Assembly (NCBI GenBank): GCA_946998115.1
Contig: CAMPYB010000031.1
Location: 1 to 8,451 of the forward strand
Direction: 5' to 3'
DNA: 8,451 nucleotides
Origin: an uncultured Actinomyces sp.
GTDB lineage: Bacteria; Actinomycetota; Actinomycetes; Actinomycetales; Actinomycetaceae
Under the pieces are notes generated by a model. The model did no database searches. It was given only the letters and a program-made list of their open reading frames with translations, and had not been told where the DNA came from. Position numbers and translations under genes: made by a program. This document shows positions 1-5,855 of the stretch, one piece after another (position 1 is the stretch's first letter; every line of letters starts with the position of its first letter).

Positions 1-27
1 AAACCAGCCTGCCCAAAAACAAAAAAA

Positions 28-1899
28 CTACTCCACCGTAACCGACTTCGCCAAATTACGAGGTTGATCCACATCAAGCCCTTTAGCGCTAGCAACTTCA
101 CAAGCAAAAATCTGCATAGGAACTACTGTAAGCAAAGGCAAAAACAAGGTAGGAGCTTGCGGAACACGGAAAATAACATCCGCGCAATCATTAACAAACT
201 CGTCGCCTTCCTCAGCAATAACAATAGTACGAGCACCTCGCGCGCGCACTTCCTGAATATTTGAAATAACTTTTTGATGCAAAACCGGCCTGCGCTTAGT
301 AGGAACAATCACAAAAACAGGCTGGCCAGCTTCAATAAGAGCAATAGGACCATGCTTCAACTCACCAGCAGCAAATCCTTCAGCATGAATATAAGCCAGT
401 TCTTTAAGCTTCAAAGCTCCTTCCAAAGCTATAGGATAAGACACGTGACGACCCAAAAAAATCACTGACGAAGTAGAAGCCATTTGTCTAGCAACTTGGC
501 GAACTTGCTCACCTGAATCTAAAACCTTCTGTATCTTATCAGGTATCTTATTCAGCTCTTCCAAATATGATGCAATTTCATCCACATACTTGTTGCCACG
601 TACTTGCGCTAAATATAATCCCAATAAATAGCACGCAGTAATTTGCGCTGTAAATGCTTTAGTTGATGCTACAGCAATTTCAGGACCTGCATGAGTCAAC
701 AAAACAGCATCCGATTCACGAGAAATAGTAGAACCAGGAGCATTTACAATAGCTAAAACCTTTGCTCCCTGTTCACGCGCATGCCTTATAGCCATAATCG
801 TATCCATAGTCTCACCAGATTGCGAAATAGCAACTACTAAAGTCTTTTCTGTCACAACTGGGTCTCTATAACGAAACTCATGAGCAAGCTCCACTTCTAC
901 AGGAATACGGCACCAGTGTTCAATAGCATACCTAGCAACCATTCCAGCATAAGCAGCCGTACCACAAGCTACAACAACTATCTTATCGATAGTGCGCAAA
1001 ATCGACTGTTCAATACGTAACTCATCTAAAGTGATCAAACCATTCTTATCAGTACGTGAAGCCAAAGTATCACGAACAGCTCTCGGTTGTTCATGAATTT
1101 CTTTTTCCATAAAAGTCGGCCAACCATCTTTATCAGCACGACCCCTTATAGAATCCACACTAAACTTCTTAGGCAACACTTCTTTGCCATCACTATCATA
1201 AACAGTAACTTTATCAGCAGTAACATCAACAATTTCATCCTGACCAATTTCCAATGCAGATTGTGTATATTCAGCAAAAGCTAATGCATCAGACCCTAAG
1301 AAATTCTCGCCATCTCCTAAACCAATAACAAGAGGTGAAGAACGACGAGCAGCAAATATATGTCCAGGACAATCTTTATTTAAAATCAACAAAGTAAAAG
1401 TGCCCTCAAGCCTAGCTGTACACTTACGAATTGCTTCAATCATGCGATAATTCAAATCTTTGCAATCAGACAAACTATATTCTTGAGCAATTAAATGAGC
1501 AATAACTTCTGTATCAGTTTCTGAAAGAAATTTAACACCAGCTTCTTTAAGCGCTGGACGAAACACATCAGCATTTTCAATAATACCATTATGAACTAAA
1601 GTTATCATTCCATCGTATGAAACATGAGGGTGAGCATTCGCAACAGTAGATGCGCCATGCGTAGCCCATCTAGTATGACCAATACTGCACAAACCTTCAG
1701 GTAAAGGATTAGATTGTAATTGTGCTTTCAAATTTACAAGCTTACCAACAGCTTTAGATACACAGACATCATTTCCCGTGTGCACTGCAACACCAGCAGA
1801 ATCATAACCGCGATATTCTAACCTAGATAAACCAGCTAATACCACTTCTAAACTTGTATTACTAATGCACGAAGAACAATGACCCACAATTCCACACAT
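28..1899 (-). CDS. glmS: Glutamine--fructose-6-phosphate aminotransferase (isomerizing)
   Basis: This cytosolic enzyme converts fructose-6-phosphate and glutamine to glucosamine-6-phosphate and glutamate, the first step toward UDP-GlcNAc and peptidoglycan. The 623-residue protein is full length for the family (about 610). The N-terminal glutaminase domain starts MCGIVG, so Cys2 becomes the N-terminal nucleophile after Met removal, which fixes the start codon. It also has HTRWATHG (75-82), HNGIIEN (103-109) and SETDTEV (126-132). The first SIS domain shows CGTAAYAG (312-319), SQSGET (359-364) and EIAVASTKAF (407-416). The second shows EGALKLKE (493-500) and ELKHGP (513-518). The C-terminus PRNLAKSVTVE carries the conserved Lys618. 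Residues 320-345 and 481-520 resemble actinobacterial GlmS. The gene is divergent from coaA. The upstream Shine-Dalgarno match is weak (an AGAGAT-like stretch at 1905-1910). No truncation or frameshift is seen. Identification is very secure; the lineage assignment is inference. Confidence 0.98.
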   Translation of the reverse strand: MCGIVGHCSSCISNTSLEVVLAGLSRLEYRGYDSAGVAVHTGNDVCVSKAVGKLVNLKAQLQSNPLPEGLCSIGHTRWATHGASTVANAHPHVSYDGMITLVHNGIIENADVFRPALKEAGVKFLSETDTEVIAHLIAQEYSLSDCKDLNYRMIEAIRKCTARLEGTFTLLILNKDCPGHIFAARRSSPLVIGLGDGENFLGSDALAFAEYTQSALEIGQDEIVDVTADKVTVYDSDGKEVLPKKFSVDSIRGRADKDGWPTFMEKEIHEQPRAVRDTLASRTDKNGLITLDELRIEQSILRTIDKIVVVACGTAAYAGMVARYAIEHWCRIPVEVELAHEFRYRDPVVTEKTLVVAISQSGETMDTIMAIRHAREQGAKVLAIVNAPGSTISRESDAVLLTHAGPEIAVASTKAFTAQITACYLLGLYLAQVRGNKYVDEIASYLEELNKIPDKIQKVLDSGEQVRQVARQMASTSSVIFLGRHVSYPIALEGALKLKELAYIHAEGFAAGELKHGPIALIEAGQPVFVIVPTKRRPVLHQKVISNIQEVRARGARTIVIAEEGDEFVNDCADVIFRVPQAPTLFLPLLTVVPMQIFACEVASAKGLDVDQPRNLAKSVTVE

Positions 1900-1937
1900 A
1901 TATTCATCTCTATCTCTTGAAAAACAAATAATAAACT

Positions 1938-1976
1938 ATTGTACATTTAATAAACTAAAAACACACTATTTATCAA
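1938..1976 (-). promoter_or_regulatory. Possible glmS promoter
   Basis: On the minus strand, TTGATA (complement of 1971-1976) is followed after 18 bases by TATTAA (complement of 1947-1952). A second possible -10, TACAAT, is the complement of 1938-1943 but lacks a good -35. The region is so AT-rich that chance matches are likely. No GC-rich fold resembling a glmS ribozyme is visible in the 178-base divergent spacer. Confidence 0.3.
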
Positions 1977-2024
1977 ATATCTAAAAATGCAACACATGAT
2001 AATTAGCACATTTTATTCACATTA

Positions 2025-2053
2025 TTAAATAAAAATGGTAAAAATATTACAAT
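2025..2053 (+). promoter_or_regulatory. Possible coaA promoter
   Basis: TACAAT at 2048-2053 is a good -10 match and lies 17 bases after TTAAAT (2025-2030), a poor -35. Transcription would begin near 2060, leaving a leader of about 18 bases before the coaA start. This is inference from weak motifs in AT-rich DNA. Confidence 0.3.
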
Positions 2054-2068
2054 GAATAGTAAATATTT

Positions 2069-2072
2069 AGGA
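2069..2072 (+). promoter_or_regulatory. Ribosome binding site of coaA
   Basis: AGGA lies 5 bases before the ATG at 2078. It supports this start over any later one, and the protein has no other Met until residue 176, which is inside the kinase domain. Confidence 0.6.
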
Positions 2073-2077
2073 AATAA

Positions 2078-3124
2078 ATGATTGCAAAAAACAATATATC
2101 AGTATCCGCTCAACAAAATCCTACGAAAAACAATGAAAATAAACAAAAAATAAAACTACCTAAATATTTCACAAAAATAAATAGAAAACAATGGAATGAA
2201 ATAAATTATAAAAAATCAAACATAAACCTCCATATTCTAACAGAAGATATAAAAAAAATAGCCAGTATTGGCGATCCAATAGATGAAAAAGAAGTAAACG
2301 AAATATATATTCCTCTATGCGAATTACTCGAAGAACACTTCATAAAACACATTAACTTATACAATAGACAAAATTTTTTAACAACTTCTCTTAAAAACAC
2401 GAATAAAACACACACTAACGAACTATACAAAAAACCACCCACTTTTATAATAGCTGTAGCAGGTAGCGTTGCTGTTGGAAAATCCTCAGTCGCAAGACTA
2501 TTACAAAAACTCTTACAACAACTACCTCAATCACCCAAAGTTGATTTAGTTACAACAGACGGATTTTTATATCCGAATAAAACCTTAGAAAAAAATAATT
2601 TAATGTCAAAAAAAGGCTTTCCAATATCATACGACATGAATACATTAATAAAATTTTTAAACAACATAAAGGCAGGAAAACAAAATCTACAAATACCCGT
2701 TTACTCACATATAGAATACGACATTATCAAAAATCATTCACAAATAATTTCAACTCCAGATATTCTAATATTAGAAGGACTAAATGTTTTACAAGCATCT
2801 AATAGCAAAAATGACAATCAAATATTAAGCGATCATTTCAACTATTCAATATATTTAGATGCACACCCTGAAAATATAGAAAAATGGTATGTGGAACGTT
2901 TTTTAAAATTAAAAGAAACAGCATTCAAACTTGAAAATTCATATTTCAAAAAATATTGTCATTTAAACCGTGCACAAGCAGTAAAACTTGCTAAAACAAT
3001 TTGGAAAAATATAAACCTAAAAAACTTAGAAGAAAATATAGAAAAAACAAAAATAAGATCCAACGCAATCATATATAAAGGAAACAATCACAAAGTAAAA
3101 AACATATACTTACGCAACATATAA
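2078..3124 (+). CDS. coaA: Type I pantothenate kinase
   Basis: CoaA phosphorylates pantothenate (vitamin B5) with ATP, the first and usually rate-controlling step of coenzyme A synthesis in the cytosol. In characterised type I enzymes it is feedback-inhibited by CoA. The 348-residue protein has the P-loop GSVAVGKSS (129-137, Lys135). TTDGFL (159-164) contains Asp161, at the same spacing from the P-loop Lys as the catalytic Asp of E. coli CoaA. PVYSH (207-211) contains His211, again at matching spacing. LEGLNVLQ (232-239), the WYVERFLK segment (270-277) and SYF (288-290) are also typical. It is about 30 residues longer than the E. coli enzyme. The extra length is mainly a polar Lys/Asn-rich N-terminus and a Thr/Asn/Lys-rich stretch around 105-118. 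The protein is very rich in Lys, Asn and Ile, with ATA the common Ile codon. It is divergent from glmS and converges on dedA. The family call is secure. Confidence 0.96.
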   Translation: MIAKNNISVSAQQNPTKNNENKQKIKLPKYFTKINRKQWNEINYKKSNINLHILTEDIKKIASIGDPIDEKEVNEIYIPLCELLEEHFIKHINLYNRQNFLTTSLKNTNKTHTNELYKKPPTFIIAVAGSVAVGKSSVARLLQKLLQQLPQSPKVDLVTTDGFLYPNKTLEKNNLMSKKGFPISYDMNTLIKFLNNIKAGKQNLQIPVYSHIEYDIIKNHSQIISTPDILILEGLNVLQASNSKNDNQILSDHFNYSIYLDAHPENIEKWYVERFLKLKETAFKLENSYFKKYCHLNRAQAVKLAKTIWKNINLKNLEENIEKTKIRSNAIIYKGNNHKVKNIYLRNI

Positions 3125-3196
3125 AACACATAAAAAAATTCATGAACGCAAAAACACAATTATATGAATAATCTCAAAACAAAACGAAATCTACAA

Positions 3197-3223
3197 AAAT
3201 CACTCAAATCACGCAAATCACGC
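3197..3223. repeat. Three tandem 9-base units between convergent genes
   Basis: AAATCACTC, AAATCACGC and AAATCACGC follow one another directly, the last two being identical. They end 7 bases from the dedA stop codon, in the 106-base spacer where coaA and dedA converge. No GC-rich stem with a T-run is seen here on either strand, so this spacer does not look like a standard intrinsic terminator. Function is unknown and replication slippage is a sufficient explanation. Confidence 0.6.
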
Positions 3224-3230
3224 AAAACAA

Positions 3231-4070
3231 TCAACAATCTTTATCTTCACATTCAATATCATCGGCACCATCCGAAACATCTTCATCATCGTCTTTACTT
3301 TCAGTAATAGTCTTTATAGTATTTTCACATTCAGAAATATCAAAAGATTTACATTCAGCATCTTGCTCATCAGAGTGAAAAATCTTCTCTTCATTTATCT
3401 TAATACCTTGACCTGAAATATCCTCAACATTAAGCCATCTGAAAAATTTTATAGAACCATTAGCAATAAGACGCGCAAAAATATTTCCAACAAATGAAAT
3501 AAGTTTTTCTAATACAAAACCAAAAAGTATTCCTAAAACTATACCAACAGCGATACCAAGCAAAGGATTGTGATATAAAACAGCACCTACGCCATATCCC
3601 AAACTAATCAAATAAAAAGACCAAATAGCACCAGCGCAAAAAGCAGTCAAAACAAACTTAAAACGTGGATAACCAGTAGCTCCCGCTACCATATTAACAG
3701 CAATACGACCCACAGGAATAAAACGCGCAGTTAAAATATAAAACACGCCTTTAGCGGCCAAAGAATGTTCAGCTAAATCAAGAGCTTTCTTCCCGCGATC
3801 ATTATTCAAAAAACTTATACGATACAAAGGAATATGCCTACCTATATGATAGGCTATAATATCACCTGTACTTGCACCGATTGCACCACAAACAGCAATC
3901 AGAAAAATATAAATATTACCATTAGCCGCATATAAACTCCCCATAGCAATCATCACAGATTCAGAAGGAAGAGGAGGAAAAAAACCATCCATCAAACACA
4001 GTCCAAATACTATCGGCAACACCCAAAGCGAAGTTGCAATATTCACAACAAAATCTTGAATAAAATCCAT
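3231..4070 (-). CDS. DedA-family (SNARE-associated/VTT) membrane protein with acidic tail
   Basis: This is a polytopic inner-membrane protein of the DedA family. Some members have been shown to return undecaprenyl phosphate across the membrane, and others are linked to membrane potential and drug resistance. Of 279 residues, about 1-205 form the DedA domain. It has a hydrophobic N-terminus, the re-entrant motif FFPPLPSESVMI (30-41), GD/GRH elements (69-79), and the family signature ARFIPVGRIAVNMVAG (115-130) with its conserved Arg, Pro, Gly-Arg and Asn. Long hydrophobic segments follow at about 138-165 and 168-200. From about 215 to the end the protein is hydrophilic and acidic, with an Asp/Glu run at 259-277 and Cys at 240, 248, 274 and 279. 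This tail is unusual for the family and probably cytosolic. The gene lies downstream of glmM on the same strand, so a shared cell-wall role is plausible. The 216-base gap suggests it also has its own promoter. The exact substrate cannot be told from sequence. Confidence 0.9.
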   Translation of the reverse strand: MDFIQDFVVNIATSLWVLPIVFGLCLMDGFFPPLPSESVMIAMGSLYAANGNIYIFLIAVCGAIGASTGDIIAYHIGRHIPLYRISFLNNDRGKKALDLAEHSLAAKGVFYILTARFIPVGRIAVNMVAGATGYPRFKFVLTAFCAGAIWSFYLISLGYGVGAVLYHNPLLGIAVGIVLGILFGFVLEKLISFVGNIFARLIANGSIKFFRWLNVEDISGQGIKINEEKIFHSDEQDAECKSFDISECENTIKTITESKDDDEDVSDGADDIECEDKDC

Positions 4071-4102
4071 ACTTCACTCTCTGCTAGTAGTAAATACAGA
4101 CT

Positions 4103-4132
4103 AGTATGATTAAAATCATAAAAATGCGTAAA
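4103..4132 (-). promoter_or_regulatory. Possible dedA promoter
   Basis: On the minus strand, TTTACG (complement of 4127-4132) and CATACT (complement of 4103-4108) are 18 bases apart. Each matches the -35 or -10 consensus at four of six positions. An inverted repeat lies across the spacer and the -10, which fits a repressor site. The promoter call is weak. Confidence 0.3.
4105..4120. repeat. Inverted repeat upstream of dedA (operator candidate)
   Basis: TATGATT (4105-4111) and its exact complement AATCATA (4114-4120) are separated by AA, giving two 7-base arms. It sits 35 bases before the dedA start and overlaps the candidate -10. The symmetry is directly visible. An operator role is inference, since AT-rich palindromes are common by chance. 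Confidence 0.45.
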
Positions 4133-4161
4133 CAACGTATTTACATAATATACCATAATTC

Positions 4162-4176
4162 GAGTAAAAATTACTC
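4162..4176. repeat. Second inverted repeat upstream of dedA
   Basis: GAGTAA (4162-4167) and TTACTC (4171-4176) are perfect 6-base arms around AAA. It lies in the glmM-dedA spacer about 90 bases before the dedA start. The inner AGTAA...TTACT pattern recurs at 8283-8295. It is too short and AT-rich to be a convincing terminator for glmM. Confidence 0.4.
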
Positions 4177-4286
4177 ATAAATACTAAAGCTAATTTATGT
4201 GAACAATAAAATTATTTCTTACACACTTAACACTTTGCTAAAATTACAGATTTCACGCTAAAAATATATAAAACGCGCCATAAAAT

Positions 4287-5654
4287 TCACAAAGCTAATT
4301 CTCTCTCTACTATTTTAGCTAGCTCTTTACATATTTCATCCGAACGTTGCTGAGTAGAAGCTTCAACCATAACCCTAATCAAAGGTTCTGTTCCAGAAGG
4401 ACGCAAAAGCACTCTACCAGTATCAGCAAGCAAAGATTCATATTGCGAAACAGCTTTCCTAATATTCTCATTACCACTCAAACCTGCTTTATCAACTCCA
4501 CGCACATTTATAAGTGTTTGAGGCAAACGCTTTATAAAACTGGATAATTGCTCCAAAGATTTAGCAGTTTTTTTAACTTCACAAGCAAGCAAAAGAGAAG
4601 TCAAAATACCATCACCAGTAGAAATAATGTCACGCGAAATCACATGACCTGACTGTTCACCACCCAAATTATATCCATTTTTCAGCATTTCCTCCAAAAC
4701 ATACCTATCACCTACAGCAGTTTGAACAGTCTTAATACCAGCTTTATGCATTGCTAAAATTAAACCTAAATTACTCATCACAGTGACTACTAGAGTATTT
4801 TTAGCTAGCTTACCTTTTTCACTAAAGGAACGAGCTAAAATTCCCATTATTTTATCACCGTCTACAAGCTCACCTTTTGAGTTTACTGCTAAACACCTAT
4901 CCGCATCACCATCATAAGCAAATCCAAAATCTGCTCCACATTTAACAACAGCTTCCTGTAAACCTTTAGGATGCGTAGATCCACATTCATCATTAATATT
5001 GTAACCATTAGGAACATTATTTATGCACAATACATTAGCGCCAGCTCGCTCAAAAACCTTATGCGCAACATCAGAAGAAGCACCATTTGCGCAATCAATT
5101 ACAATTTTCAAACCTGATAAATCTGTTTCACAAGCTGACAATAAATGCTCTATATAAGAATCAGCATTTATACCATCAAAATTCATGACACGTCCTACAC
5201 CTTTACCAATCGGACGTGAAGATACATCTACGCCTTCATTAATTATTTTTTCTATCTCATCTTCAACACTATCAGGAAATTTTTTACCATCAGCATTAAA
5301 AAATTTAATACCATTATCTGAAAAAGGATTATGCGACGCTGAAATCACAACACCAAGACTAGCATCACTACTACTTGTCAAATACGCAATTGCAGGTGTA
5401 GGCAAAACACCAACATTTACAACATCAACTCCCATGCAAGTCAAACCAGCTATTATAGCATTTGACAAAAAATCGCCTGAAACACGAGTATCCATGCCTA
5501 CGACAGCTTTAAATCTAACATTTTCACCTGTAGCAGTATCATTTTTCAAGTGCAAATATTTGGCAACTCCCATTCCCATCGCAAGCGCAAGCTCAGGAGA
5601 AAGTTTTCTATTAGCTATTCCTCTTACACCATCTGTGCCAAATAAACGTGCCAT
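4287..5654 (-). CDS. glmM: Phosphoglucosamine mutase
   Basis: GlmM interconverts glucosamine-6-phosphate and glucosamine-1-phosphate, the step after GlmS on the way to UDP-GlcNAc. The 455-residue protein is full length for this alpha-D-phosphohexomutase family. It begins MARLFGTDGVRG, the usual GlmM N-terminus. The active-site loop ISASHNP (104-110) holds the phosphorylated Ser107. DGDADR (248-253) binds the metal. The sugar-binding loop GGEQSGH is at 331-337 and the phosphate-binding loop RPSGTEPLIRV at 418-428. Segments such as CGSTHPKGLQ (224-233) and TAVGDRYVLEEM (312-323) resemble actinobacterial GlmM. An AAGGA ribosome site lies 8 bases before the start. The gene is divergent from gshF and is followed by dedA on the same strand. 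It and glmS are separated here by dedA and coaA. All catalytic loops are intact. Confidence 0.97.
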   Translation of the reverse strand: MARLFGTDGVRGIANRKLSPELALAMGMGVAKYLHLKNDTATGENVRFKAVVGMDTRVSGDFLSNAIIAGLTCMGVDVVNVGVLPTPAIAYLTSSSDASLGVVISASHNPFSDNGIKFFNADGKKFPDSVEDEIEKIINEGVDVSSRPIGKGVGRVMNFDGINADSYIEHLLSACETDLSGLKIVIDCANGASSDVAHKVFERAGANVLCINNVPNGYNINDECGSTHPKGLQEAVVKCGADFGFAYDGDADRCLAVNSKGELVDGDKIMGILARSFSEKGKLAKNTLVVTVMSNLGLILAMHKAGIKTVQTAVGDRYVLEEMLKNGYNLGGEQSGHVISRDIISTGDGILTSLLLACEVKKTAKSLEQLSSFIKRLPQTLINVRGVDKAGLSGNENIRKAVSQYESLLADTGRVLLRPSGTEPLIRVMVEASTQQRSDEICKELAKIVERELAL

Positions 5655-5662
5655 AGTTTCAT

Positions 5663-5667
5663 TCCTT
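5663..5667 (-). promoter_or_regulatory. Ribosome binding site of glmM
   Basis: The complement reads AAGGA, 8 bases before the ATG at 5654. It is the best Shine-Dalgarno match in the window and confirms the glmM start together with the family-typical N-terminus. Confidence 0.7.
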
Positions 5668-5697
5668 TATAGATAAACATCAACCAAACACAATTCT

Positions 5698-5703
5698 ACT
5701 ATA
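5698..5703 (-). promoter_or_regulatory. Possible glmM promoter -10
   Basis: The complement reads TATAGT, five of six matches to the -10 consensus, 43 bases before the start codon. No convincing -35 lies 16 to 18 bases upstream. The predicted leader would be roughly 35 to 40 bases. Confidence 0.35.
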
Positions 5704-5750
5704 AAACATTTCTTCGCATATCATTACACACAAATATAAACAAAAGTTAT

Positions 5751-5771
5751 AATAAATATGGAATAAATATG
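5751..5771. repeat. Direct repeat in the glmM-gshF divergent spacer
   Basis: AATAAATATG occurs at 5751-5760 and again at 5762-5771, a spacing of 11 bases or about one helical turn. It lies about 50 bases upstream of the candidate gshF -10. It could be a paired regulator site or simple AT-rich sequence drift. Confidence 0.4.
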
Positions 5772-5823
5772 AAAAAATAAACGTTTACTAAAAAGGTTTA
5801 GAAATCTCTAACGCATTAATTAC

Positions 5824-5829
5824 TATACT
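5824..5829 (+). promoter_or_regulatory. Possible gshF promoter -10
   Basis: TATACT matches the -10 consensus at five of six positions, 26 bases before the gshF start. No good -35 lies 16 to 18 bases upstream. Transcription would start near 5836, leaving a leader of about 20 bases. The ribosome site would be the weak GGGA at 5848-5851, only 4 bases before the ATG. Confidence 0.4.
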
Positions 5830-5855
5830 GTTGCAAACACAAAAATTGGGAAAAA

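Noticed and set aside
4..13. Ten-base identity between 4-13 and 8395-8404 (CCAGCCTGCC)
   Set aside because: A shared 10-mer is expected by chance in 8 kb, and the flanks do not match, so it is not good evidence for a duplication or attachment site.
1..27. Terminator for glmS
   Set aside because: On the minus strand the T-run comes before the GC-rich bases rather than after them, and the window ends before any hairpin could be completed.
64..468. Short plus-strand frames of about 65 codons opposite the end of glmS
   Set aside because: They lie wholly inside glmS on the opposite strand and resemble no family.
1900..2077. glmS ribozyme or other riboswitch upstream of glmS
   Set aside because: The spacer is almost pure AT with no GC-rich stems, so it cannot hold the conserved ribozyme core.
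5185..5676. 163-codon open frame on the plus strand opposite the start of glmM
   Set aside because: It is antisense to the well-supported glmM gene, has no recognisable domain or good ribosome site, and is explained by the codon pattern of glmM.
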